Part shown: one piece after another, positions 1-5,207 of the stretch
Layout of the letters: every line of letters starts with the position of its first letter
Numbering within the stretch: position 1 is the stretch's first letter
Position numbers and translations under genes: made by a program
Source of the DNA: Lachnospiraceae bacterium
GTDB taxonomy: Bacteria > Bacillota_A > Clostridia > Lachnospirales > Lachnospiraceae
Direction of reading: 5' to 3'
Assembly (NCBI GenBank): GCA_031262285.1
Contig: JAISHZ010000372.1
Coordinates: forward strand, 1-5,207
Length of the DNA: 5,207 nucleotides
The notes under the pieces: generated by a model
What the model was told of the DNA's origin: nothing
The model's database searches: none
Seen by the model: only the letters and a program-made list of their open reading frames with translations

Positions 1-843
1 TTTAAAAATGTGCAGCGTACATCTAGGAAAAAGATTCCTTTCGGAATCGGTCAAATCGGCAAATCTTTTCGGAATGAAATAACACCGGGTAACTTTATCT
101 TCAGAACGAGAGAATTCGAGCAGATGGAACTGGAGTTTTTTTGTGAACCGGATACAGATTTGGAATGGTTTGCTTATTGGCGTTCTTATTGTGTTCAGTT
201 TCTCAAAGATCTGGGGATGAAAGAAGATGAAATGCGTGTGCGCGACCATGATAAGGAAGAGCTCTCTTTTTATAGCAAAGCCACTTCCGACATTGAATAT
301 TTGTTCCCTTTTGGATGGGGAGAGCTTTGGGGGATTGCTGACAGGACGGACTATGACTTGTCACAGCATCAAGAAGTCTCCGGAGAAGATCTGACCTATT
401 TTGACGACGAGAAAAAGATTCGTTATATTCCTTACGTAATTGAGCCTTCTTTGGGTGCGGAGCGAATGTTTTTGGCATTTTTGTGTTCTGCATATGATGA
501 GGAAGAGTTAGAAGGCGGCGATGTAAGGACGGTTCTTCGATTTCATCCTGCGTTGGCACCGGTGAAGATTGCGATCTTTCCTTTAAGCAAAAAGTTGGGT
601 GAAGGTGCAGAAGTGTTGTATCAACATTTATGCAAGAACTACAACTGTGAATATGATGATCGAGGGAATATCGGAAAACGCTATCGCCGACAAGACGAGA
701 TCGGGACACCGTATTGTGTGACAGTTGATTTTGATTCTGCGACAGACGAATGTGTTACGGTTCGAGAGAGAGATACGATGGCACAGGAACGAATCGCTAT
801 CAAGGATTTGGATCAATATTTTGCAGATAAATTTACATTTTAA
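1..843 (+). CDS. glyS: Glycyl-tRNA synthetase, dimeric type (5'-truncated by window edge)
   Basis: Cytoplasmic class II aminoacyl-tRNA synthetase that attaches glycine to tRNA-Gly using ATP. The reading frame is open from base 1, so about 280 C-terminal residues are visible; the family is usually about 460 aa, so the N-terminal part with motif 1 lies outside. The visible start ([15 protein letters not shown]) continues into class II motif 2, with FRNEITPGN and [10 protein letters not shown] at about residues 23-43. Motif 3, [10 protein letters not shown], is at about 148-157. The C-terminal anticodon-binding domain begins near [19 protein letters not shown] (about 180-198), followed by [22 protein letters not shown]. 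This is the single-chain alpha2 form, not the bacterial alpha2-beta2 glyQ/glyS form, despite the shared symbol. A GTG at 10-12 is an internal valine codon, not a start. The gene ends at TAA 841-843, 138 bases before alaS, with no terminator between them, so the two are probably co-transcribed. The family call is very secure. Confidence 0.97.
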   Translation, partial: FKNVQRTSRKKIPFGIGQIGKSFRNEITPGNFIFRTREFEQMELEFFCEPDTDLEWFAYWRSYCVQFLKDLGMKEDEMRVRDHDKEELSFYSKATSDIEYLFPFGWGELWGIADRTDYDLSQHQEVSGEDLTYFDDEKKIRYIPYVIEPSLGAERMFLAFLCSAYDEEELEGGDVRTVLRFHPALAPVKIAIFPLSKKLGEGAEVLYQHLCKNYNCEYDDRGNIGKRYRRQDEIGTPYCVTVDFDSATDECVTVRERDTMAQERIAIKDLDQYFADKFTF

Positions 844-859
844 GCCAAAAGCATGAAAA

Positions 860-920
860 CTTTCAAACGCCTTGATTGGTACGCACGCCTTTGGCGCGCA
901 GACTGGAGCAAGTTTGAAAG
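860..920. repeat. 61-bp inverted-repeat-bounded element, copy 1
   Basis: Seen directly: the stretch begins with CTTTCAAAC (860-868) and ends with the exact reverse complement GTTTGAAAG (912-920), so it is bounded by perfect 9-base inverted repeats. Inside is a hairpin sequence, CGCC-TTT-GGCG (886-896), that extends imperfectly outward. The segment 858-911 is repeated at 926-979 with 3 mismatches in 54 bases; the offset is 68 bases. Because 68 is not a multiple of three, the copies would be read in different frames, which argues for a non-coding element. I do not recognise a named family. It could be a small dispersed repeat, a regulatory RNA element or a local duplication. Confidence 0.8.
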
Positions 921-936
921 TAAGGAACTTTCAAAC
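912..936 (+). other. Perfect 9-bp inverted repeat at the junction of the two element copies
   Basis: GTTTGAAAG (912-920) and CTTTCAAAC (928-936) flank a 7-base loop, TAAGGAA. They are the facing ends of the two tandem copies and could fold as a hairpin in RNA. No run of T follows, so it is not a classical intrinsic terminator. This fold competes with pairing of the two ends within copy 1. Confidence 0.6.
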
Positions 937-988
937 GCCTTGATTGGTACACGCGCCTTTGGCGCGCAGACGGGAGCAAATATGAAAC
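928..988. repeat. Inverted-repeat element, copy 2 (degenerate right end overlapping alaS start)
   Basis: Second copy of the 61-bp element. The left end CTTTCAAAC (928-936) is perfect. The matching right end at 980-988 reads ATATGAAAC and keeps 6 of 9 bases; it contains the ATG AAA start of alaS. The internal hairpin is better than in copy 1: CGCGCC (952-957), TTT (958-960), GGCGCG (961-966), a perfect 6-bp stem. The two copies are separated by seven bases, TAAGGAA (921-927). The alaS ribosome binding site lies inside this copy. Confidence 0.75.
972..976 (+). promoter_or_regulatory. Ribosome binding site of alaS (decides the start)
   Basis: GGGAG lies five bases before ATG 982 and supports that start over the in-frame ATG at 853. 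The CGCGCC/GGCGCG hairpin ends only five bases upstream (966), so it sits at the edge of the ribosome landing site and could affect access. Confidence 0.7.
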
Positions 989-3645
989 CATATGGAGTGA
1001 ATGAATTACGAGAAATGTTTTTGCAATTTTTTGAAAGCAAAGATCATCTGCGGTTAAGAAGTTTTTCCCTTGTACCGCACAATGATAATAGTTTGTTGCT
1101 CATTAATTCCGGTATGGCACCGATGAAATCCTATTTTACCGGCAAGGAGACCCCACCTCGGAAACGCGTGGTGACTTGTCAAAAGTGTATCCGAACAGGT
1201 GATATCGAGAATGTCGGAAAAACGACACGACACTTGACTTTTTTTGAAATGCTCGGCAATTTTTCCTTTGGCGATTACTTTAAAAAAGAAGCGATTGCAT
1301 GGAGTTGGGAATTTTTAACTGAGACACTACAGATAGATCCGAATCGTCTTTACCCATCTATTTATTGTGAAGATGAAGAAGCTTTTGCGATATGGAATCA
1401 AGACATTGGGATTCCGGCGGACAAAATCACCAGATTCTATCGAGACGAAGACGGTGAATGTGACAACTTTTGGGAGCATGGCGCGGGTCCTTGCGGTCCT
1501 TGTTCCGAAATTTACTATGATAGAGGAGAAGCATACGGGTGTGGAGACCCTCAATGTAAGGTTGGTTGTGACTGTGACCGATATGTGGAGATCTGGAACA
1601 ATGTCTTTACCCAGTTTGAAAGCGATGGGAAACATCACTATCAAGATCTGAATCAAAAAAACATTGATACGGGCATGGGACTGGAACGACTTGCCATGGT
1701 CGTACAGGATGTAAATTCTGTTTATGATATTGACACGATGAAAGGGATCCGAGAGAAAGTTTGCGAACTAACCAATCATGAATACGGGATTCATGAAGCA
1801 TCCACCACTTCCATTCGATTGATTACAGATCATATCCGTTCCGCGACTTTTATGATCAGCGATGGGATTCATCCGATTAATGAAGGGCGTGGTTATGTAC
1901 TCAGACGTTTGATCCGCAGAGCAGCCAGACACGGAAGGCTGCTGGGAGTGACAGAACCGGGATTTTTGTCTAGGTTGTGCCGCGTGGTGATCGCGCAAAG
2001 TGGAGCAGCTTATCCGGAATTGGAAGAAAAAGAAGCGTTTATCGTGAAAGTACTCTCGCAAGAAGAAAGCCGTTTTGAAAAAACGATTGATCAAGGGCTT
2101 CTGATCTTGGGAGAATTAACGAAAGATCTGCGTACAAGCGGACAAACGCAACTTTCCGGAGAACAAGTATTTAAATTGTATGATACCTACGGTTTTCCGA
2201 CCGATTTAACAGAAGAAATTCTTTCGGAAACAGGATATACGTATGATCGCGTTGGCTTTGACGCGTGTATGCAGATTCAAAAGGATACTGCACGAAAAGC
2301 GCGTAAAGTGACCAATTATATGGGTGCGGACATCACAGTCTATGAATCGTTGGATCCGACAATCACAACGACTTTTGTCGGGTATGATCTCATGAAGCAT
2401 TGTTCTACAGTAATGGCATTGACGACAGAGGATGAAGTGGTTCAAGCACTCACGGACGGTGAGAAAGGCACGATTATCGTTTCGGAGACTCCTTTCTACG
2501 CAACAAGCGGAGGGCAACAAGCCGACCATGGAATTATCACCACCAAAGACGGCATATTTGAAGTGTCAGACGTGATTCGTCTCCTTGGCGGCAAAATCGC
2601 TCATGTAGGTGCGGTATCACGCGGAATGATCAAAGTCGGAGACAAAGCGTCTCTCACGGTGGATGTTCCGCATAGAAATATGACGTGTCGCAATCACAGC
2701 GCGACGCATTTATTGCAAAAAGCTTTGCGGGAAGTGTTGGGGTCTCATGTACACCAAGCGGGATCTTCAGTGGATCATGAACGGCTACGTTTTGATTTTC
2801 ATCATTTTGCGCCTTTATCCAAAGAAGAACTTTTCAATGTGGAACGGCGTGTCCAAGATAAAATTGAAGAAGCGCTCAATGTAGTAACGAAAGTAATGAG
2901 AGCGGAAGATGCAAAGAAAATCGGTGCGATGGCATTGTTTGATGAAAAATACGGAGAGACTGTGCGCGTGGTGAGCATGGGAGAGTACTCGCTTGAATTT
3001 TGCGGGGGCACACATGTGAGCAATACTGCTACCATAGGGAATTTCAAGATTGTATCCGAAGCGGGTATCGCCGCCGGGGTTCGTAGGATAGAAGCGTTGA
3101 CAGGCAAGGGTGTCTTGGAGTATTACCGTATGGTACAAGACGTCATGGACAGTACACAAGCGATACTCAAAGTTCCGATGAATTTGGTGCCGGACAAATG
3201 CCGTAGCCTTCTCGCTGAACTGAAAGCGACGACTTTACAAGTGGAAGCTTTCAAAAGTAAAGCAGCAAATGATGAATTTAACGAGAAAGACTTGTCTATC
3301 ACGATGGTGAAGGGTGTGAAATTGCTGACCGCGCAGGCAAAGGGTCTCGATGGTAATACTTTGAGAGAGCAAGCGGACCGTCTCAAAGACAAAATAGGAG
3401 AAGGGGTGGTCGTACTCTTTTCCGAATATGAAGGCAAAGTGAATATGGTTGCGATGGCGACACAAGAGACGCTGCAAAAGGGAGTACACGCAGGCAATCT
3501 GCTTCGCGTCATCGCGCCGATGGTAGGTGGCGGCGGTGGTGGGAGACCCAATATGGCGCAGGCAGGCGGGAAAGATCCGAGCGGGATTTCCAAGGCAATA
3601 GCCAATTTAAGCGATGTGTTGGGCGACCAAATCACAACAAAATAA
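982..3645 (+). CDS. alaS: Alanyl-tRNA synthetase
   Basis: Charges tRNA-Ala with alanine in the cytoplasm and clears mischarged Ser/Gly-tRNA-Ala through its editing domain. From ATG 982 it is 887 aa, a normal family length. The N-terminal catalytic core shows INSGMAPMKSYF (41-52), class II motif 2 around RHLTFFEMLGNFSFGDY (83-99), a cysteine-rich YGCGDPQCKVGCDCDRYVEIWNNVF (185-209) and motif 3 GMGLERLAMV (231-240). The editing domain has SGGQQADHG (509-517) and the metal-binding pairs HSATH (572-576) and CGGTH (674-678). The C-terminal DHHA1/C-Ala region carries a glycine run GGGGGGRPNMAQAGG (849-863). The frame is open back to ATG 853, but the 43 added residues come from the repeat element and do not resemble the family; MKPYGVNELREMFLQFF is the usual AlaRS beginning and has the ribosome binding site. 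It follows glyS, probably in one transcript. No key residue is missing and there is no frameshift. Confidence 0.98.
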   Translation: MKPYGVNELREMFLQFFESKDHLRLRSFSLVPHNDNSLLLINSGMAPMKSYFTGKETPPRKRVVTCQKCIRTGDIENVGKTTRHLTFFEMLGNFSFGDYFKKEAIAWSWEFLTETLQIDPNRLYPSIYCEDEEAFAIWNQDIGIPADKITRFYRDEDGECDNFWEHGAGPCGPCSEIYYDRGEAYGCGDPQCKVGCDCDRYVEIWNNVFTQFESDGKHHYQDLNQKNIDTGMGLERLAMVVQDVNSVYDIDTMKGIREKVCELTNHEYGIHEASTTSIRLITDHIRSATFMISDGIHPINEGRGYVLRRLIRRAARHGRLLGVTEPGFLSRLCRVVIAQSGAAYPELEEKEAFIVKVLSQEESRFEKTIDQGLLILGELTKDLRTSGQTQLSGEQVFKLYDTYGFPTDLTEEILSETGYTYDRVGFDACMQIQKDTARKARKVTNYMGADITVYESLDPTITTTFVGYDLMKHCSTVMALTTEDEVVQALTDGEKGTIIVSETPFYATSGGQQADHGIITTKDGIFEVSDVIRLLGGKIAHVGAVSRGMIKVGDKASLTVDVPHRNMTCRNHSATHLLQKALREVLGSHVHQAGSSVDHERLRFDFHHFAPLSKEELFNVERRVQDKIEEALNVVTKVMRAEDAKKIGAMALFDEKYGETVRVVSMGEYSLEFCGGTHVSNTATIGNFKIVSEAGIAAGVRRIEALTGKGVLEYYRMVQDVMDSTQAILKVPMNLVPDKCRSLLAELKATTLQVEAFKSKAANDEFNEKDLSITMVKGVKLLTAQAKGLDGNTLREQADRLKDKIGEGVVVLFSEYEGKVNMVAMATQETLQKGVHAGNLLRVIAPMVGGGGGGRPNMAQAGGKDPSGISKAIANLSDVLGDQITTK

Positions 3646-3689
3646 TGCTAAAGTAGAAATAAATGGAATGGATTTTTGCGAAAAAGTTC

Positions 3690-3717
3690 TTGACGAGCCA
3701 CCAAATTATGATAAAAT
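3690..3717 (+). promoter_or_regulatory. Sigma-A promoter for rpsU
   Basis: TTGACG (-35, 3690-3695) and TAAAAT (-10, 3712-3717) are separated by 16 bases, and a TG at 3709-3710 forms an extended -10 (TGaTAAAAT). Each hexamer matches the consensus at 5 of 6 positions. Transcription should begin near 3723-3726, leaving a leader of roughly 90 bases before rpsU. A weak TTTTT-GCG-AAAAA repeat lies just upstream (about 3673-3685); it is too AT-only to call a terminator for alaS, so read-through from alaS is possible. Confidence 0.75.
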
Positions 3718-3723
3718 GGAATG

Positions 3724-3812
3724 TGTGTGTGCGATACAATCAACGCAGATACATAATAACCCAATCAGTCATGACATGGTGAAGGGACTGAAGGGAGGTT
3801 GAGCATTCGTTT
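3724..3812 (+). promoter_or_regulatory. rpsU 5' leader with possible hairpin
   Basis: This is the predicted untranslated leader. It begins in a short TG dinucleotide run (about 3722-3731). TCAGTC (3765-3770) can pair with GACTGA (3786-3791) around a 15-base loop, and TCAAC (3740-3744) could pair with GTTGA (3798-3802) overlapping the edge of the ribosome binding site. The pairings are short and may be chance. A role in feedback control by bS21 is only a possibility, and I do not recognise a known leader motif. Confidence 0.3.
3794..3799 (+). promoter_or_regulatory. Ribosome binding site of rpsU (long spacing)
   Basis: GGAGGT is an excellent match to the anti-Shine-Dalgarno sequence, but it lies 13 bases before ATG 3813, longer than the usual 5-9. 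No alternative in-frame start lies between them, and the bS21 protein begins in the normal way at this ATG, so the spacing appears real. Confidence 0.65.
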
Positions 3813-3989
3813 ATGTCAAATGTGATTGTGAAAGAAAATGAAACTTTGGACAGTGCATTGCGTCGCTTCAAAAGAAGTTGTGCAAAGGCCGGCATACAAC
3901 AGGAGATTCGTAAGAGAGAGCATTACGAAAAACCCAGTGTGAAGCGCAAGAAAAAGTCCGAAGCAGCACGGAAACGCAAATACAACTAA
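3813..3989 (+). CDS. rpsU: 30S ribosomal protein S21 (bS21)
   Basis: A 58-aa, strongly basic protein of the small ribosomal subunit, which sits near the platform and the 3' end of 16S rRNA and helps translation initiation. The sequence opens [21 protein letters not shown], has the typical [22 protein letters not shown] core, and ends in a Lys/Arg-rich tail ([13 protein letters not shown]). Length and the whole layout fit the bS21 family, and the single cysteine (Cys23) sits within the RSCAKAG stretch. It is short and easily missed by gene finders with a length cutoff. It has its own promoter and leader upstream and an intrinsic terminator starting a few bases after its stop codon, so it is likely a single-gene transcript, perhaps with read-through from alaS. 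Confidence 0.96.
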   Translation: MSNVIVKENETLDSALRRFKRSCAKAGIQQEIRKREHYEKPSVKRKKKSEAARKRKYN

Positions 3990-3992
3990 TCG

Positions 3993-4038
3993 AGAAGTCC
4001 CTGGCCATAGAACGTCCGGGGGCTTTTCTGTTTATTTT
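3993..4038 (+). terminator. Rho-independent terminator after rpsU
   Basis: GTCCCTGG (3997-4004) pairs with CCGGGGGC (4016-4023), 8 pairs including two G-T wobbles, across an 11-base loop. A T-rich tail follows (TTTTCTGTTTATTTT, 4024-4038). AGAA at 3993-3996 can extend the stem against TTCT in the tail. It lies just after the rpsU stop codon and fits an intrinsic terminator. Confidence 0.85.
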
Positions 4039-4126
4039 AGATGCTTACTGTGTTATTCGCAGAGGATATCCTGCGTAGTCGATATTGTTGCAGAGGTTTT
4101 TGCAGACACTCGCAAGATCTGCCGGA

Positions 4127-4132
4127 AAGGAG
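4127..4132 (+). promoter_or_regulatory. Ribosome binding site deciding the start of the CmpB-like gene
   Basis: AAGGAG, inside the longer match GAAAGGAGATC, lies four bases before ATG 4137. It supports that start over the in-frame ATG at 4041, which abuts the rpsU terminator and has no ribosome binding site. I see no convincing promoter between 4039 and 4126. Confidence 0.8.
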
Positions 4133-4136
4133 ATCC

Positions 4137-4718
4137 ATGTTTACACAATTTTTTGGAACCGACTTGTATCATGTCATTGCGGCGTTTGTGCTCTACAGTA
4201 TTTTGGGTTGGTTTGTCGAATCTGTTTATATGTCATTCTGCAACCGCCAAATTACGAATAGAGGCTTTATGAAAAGTCCTTTTTGTCCGATTTATGGGTT
4301 TGGTGCGGTGTTTGGCACTGCAGTTTTATCACCCTTAAAAGGGAATGTAATCTTATTGTATTTTACCGGTGCGATTCTCGCTACGACATTTGAATTTTTA
4401 GTTGGGAAACTCATGCTTCGTATCTTTGGCAAACTTTGGTGGGACTATAGTGAGAAGCCATTCAATTATAAAGGTATTTTGTGCTTAGAAAGCACGGTAG
4501 CATGGGGGTTTTATGCGATCGGGATAGTGATCTTTTTACATCATCGTATTTTAAACATGATTGATTTGATCCCGATGACGATCGGAATGCGCATTTTAGT
4601 GATTGTGTTACTCATCGTCACGGTGGATTTTGTTCATCAAATGATTGTTTCCCTTCATGTAAACATAAAAGATAAAAAAGACTGGATCAGAGAGCATTTG
4701 CGTACATTACGCGGATGA
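4137..4718 (+). CDS. CmpB-like multi-pass membrane protein (putative ABC transporter permease family, DUF1113)
   Basis: Integral membrane protein of 193 aa. The family is annotated in databases as 'putative ABC transporter permease' (ABC_trans_CmpB, formerly DUF1113), but its substrate and mechanism are not established. About four or five hydrophobic segments are visible: roughly residues 12-30 (VIAAFVLYSILGWFVESVY), 50-67, 71-92, 118-136 and 151-170, with a charged C-terminal tail (KDKKDWIREHLRTLRG). Family hallmarks are the YSILGWFVES stretch, NRGFMKSPFCPIYGFGA (41-57) and WWDYSEKPFNYKGILCLES (101-119). There is no ATP-binding protein or other transporter subunit in view, so transport is not supported by context. 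It follows the rpsU terminator, so it needs a promoter I could not identify or depends on read-through. The carboxypeptidase gene begins 120 bases downstream. I assign the family with confidence but not the function. Confidence 0.88.
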   Translation: MFTQFFGTDLYHVIAAFVLYSILGWFVESVYMSFCNRQITNRGFMKSPFCPIYGFGAVFGTAVLSPLKGNVILLYFTGAILATTFEFLVGKLMLRIFGKLWWDYSEKPFNYKGILCLESTVAWGFYAIGIVIFLHHRILNMIDLIPMTIGMRILVIVLLIVTVDFVHQMIVSLHVNIKDKKDWIREHLRTLRG

Positions 4719-4751
4719 GTGATAGGAACACTGTAGGCACGAACAGCCATG

Positions 4752-4782
4752 TTGATTGTCTTATGGTTGGCAGGAATATTAT
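4752..4782 (+). promoter_or_regulatory. Candidate promoter for the carboxypeptidase gene
   Basis: TTGATT (4752-4757) and TATTAT (4777-4782) resemble sigma-A -35 and -10 boxes, matching the consensus at 4 of 6 and 5 of 6 positions. The 19-base spacing is long, so this is a tentative call. Transcription would start near 4790, about 50 bases before the TTG start. No terminator for the CmpB-like gene was seen in this gap (4719-4838), so co-transcription is the alternative. Confidence 0.3.
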
Positions 4783-4820
4783 AAGCCACATTTCCATATT
4801 CTTTAGTAGAAATTAAGGAT

Positions 4821-4826
4821 AAGGAG
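4821..4826 (+). promoter_or_regulatory. Ribosome binding site of the carboxypeptidase gene
   Basis: AAGGAG lies 12 bases before TTG 4839, with a run of seven T in the spacer (4834-4840, running into the start codon). No ATG or GTG in the right frame lies close to it, which points to TTG as the start. Confidence 0.6.
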
Positions 4827-4838
4827 TGTGGCATTTTT

Positions 4839-5207
4839 TTGAAAAAGGCATGGAAAAGGTTGTGCACCATTTGTTTCGCGGGACTGTTGTGTCTGATTCC
4901 GGTGATGCAGACACGAGCGGAATTGGTGATTACGGCACCTTCTGCGATATTAATGGAAGCATCTACCGGTCAAGTTATTTTTGAGCGAAACGCTATCGAA
5001 AGAAGAAGTCCTGCGAGTCTTACCAAGATTATGACCCTGCTCATAACGTTTGAGCAAATCCAGGATGGAAATGTTACGTTAGAGGATCCTGTAGTGGTGA
5101 GTGAATATGCAGCATCTATGGGTGGATCGCAGGTATGGCTTGGAGAAGGTGAGATACAGACATTAGATACCATGATCAAATGTATCGCTGTTGCATCGGG
5201 GAATGAT
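4839..5207 (+). CDS. D-alanyl-D-alanine carboxypeptidase, peptidase S11 (3'-truncated by window edge)
   Basis: Secreted or membrane-attached low-molecular-weight penicillin-binding protein (DacA/DacF type) that removes the terminal D-Ala from peptidoglycan stem peptides and so limits cross-linking. The 123 visible residues include a signal peptide: basic start (M)KKAWKR, a hydrophobic stretch TICFAGLLCLIPV (10-22) and a likely cleavage after TRA (25-27). The mature chain begins ELVITAPSAILMEASTGQVIFERN. The catalytic SxxK motif is S60-L-T-K63 within RRSPASLTKIMT, and the SxN motif is S120-G-N122, just before the window ends; the KTG motif and C-terminal domain lie beyond. The start is taken as TTG 4839 because only this gives a complete signal peptide and it has AAGGAG upstream; the next in-frame ATG (4905) would remove it. 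The family is certain. Whether it is dacA, dacB or dacF, and any link to sporulation, cannot be settled from this fragment. Confidence 0.93.
   Translation, partial: MKKAWKRLCTICFAGLLCLIPVMQTRAELVITAPSAILMEASTGQVIFERNAIERRSPASLTKIMTLLITFEQIQDGNVTLEDPVVVSEYAASMGGSQVWLGEGEIQTLDTMIKCIAVASGND

Noticed and set aside
203..709. 168-aa minus-strand ORF opposite glyS
   Set aside because: It lies wholly antisense to a conserved synthetase domain, is low in recognisable motifs and is best explained as a shadow of codon bias.
858..979. CRISPR array
   Set aside because: There are only two repeat units, the 7-base spacer is too short, the repeat carries mismatches and there are no cas genes.
853..981. 43-residue N-terminal extension of alaS from ATG 853
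   Set aside because: The frame is open, but the residues come from the repeat copies in two different frames, have no family similarity and lack a ribosome binding site at 853. ATG 982 gives the standard AlaRS start with GGGAG upstream.
1327..3635. Several minus-strand ORFs and a 94-aa + ORF (1367-1651) inside alaS
   Set aside because: All lie within an intact conserved gene in other frames, with no plausible ribosome binding site or domain.
3614..3802. 62-aa + strand ORF over the alaS 3' end and rpsU promoter
   Set aside because: It overlaps alaS out of frame, crosses the rpsU promoter and leader, has no convincing ribosome binding site and shows no recognisable protein features.
4063..4072. 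AGGATATCCT palindrome upstream of the CmpB-like gene as an operator
   Set aside because: A single 10-base palindrome with no nearby promoter boxes could easily be chance.
4041..4136. 32-residue N-terminal extension of the CmpB-like protein
   Set aside because: It starts right after the terminator T-run with no ribosome binding site. The extension is Cys/Arg-rich and unlike the family, while ATG 4137 has a strong AAGGAG.
4700..4712. GCGTA-CAT-TACGC inverted repeat at the end of the CmpB-like gene as a terminator
   Set aside because: The stem is only 5 bp, it lies inside the coding sequence and no T-run follows.

Overview
The window reads as ordinary chromosomal DNA of a Bacillota (Firmicutes) bacterium. 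I would guess a clostridial or related anaerobic lineage, but only the phylum is well supported. The reasons are the dimeric-type glycyl-tRNA synthetase, strong AGGAGG-type ribosome binding sites, a sigma-A promoter of Gram-positive style, a DUF1113/CmpB-type membrane protein, a TTG start codon, and a DacF/DacA-type D,D-carboxypeptidase. All genes are on the + strand. No phage, CRISPR, transposase or tRNA/rRNA sequence was seen.

Layout: (1) positions 1-843, the C-terminal part of glycyl-tRNA synthetase, cut by the left edge. (2) 844-981, a 138-base gap holding two copies of a short hairpin-forming element. Copy 1 is bounded by perfect 9-base inverted repeats, and copy 2 runs into the ribosome binding site and start codon of the next gene. 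(3) 982-3645, full-length alanyl-tRNA synthetase. (4) 3646-3812, a gap with a good sigma-A promoter and the leader of rpsU. (5) 3813-3989, ribosomal protein bS21 (58 aa), followed by a rho-independent terminator. (6) 4137-4718, a multi-pass membrane protein of the CmpB-like 'putative ABC transporter permease' family. (7) 4839 to the right edge, the N-terminal part of a secreted serine-type D-Ala-D-Ala carboxypeptidase that appears to start at TTG.

The first three genes all serve translation: charging of tRNA-Gly and tRNA-Ala, and the small ribosomal subunit. The last two act at or outside the membrane. The glyS-alaS pair is probably co-transcribed, because no terminator or promoter is evident between them. 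rpsU has its own promoter and terminator and so separates the translation genes from the envelope genes.

The genes themselves are well-known families and I see no sign of a new multigene system. The one structure that standard annotation does not explain is the duplicated inverted-repeat element at the glyS-alaS junction. It deserves a genome-wide search as a possible small dispersed repeat or cis-regulatory RNA that now carries the alaS translation start.
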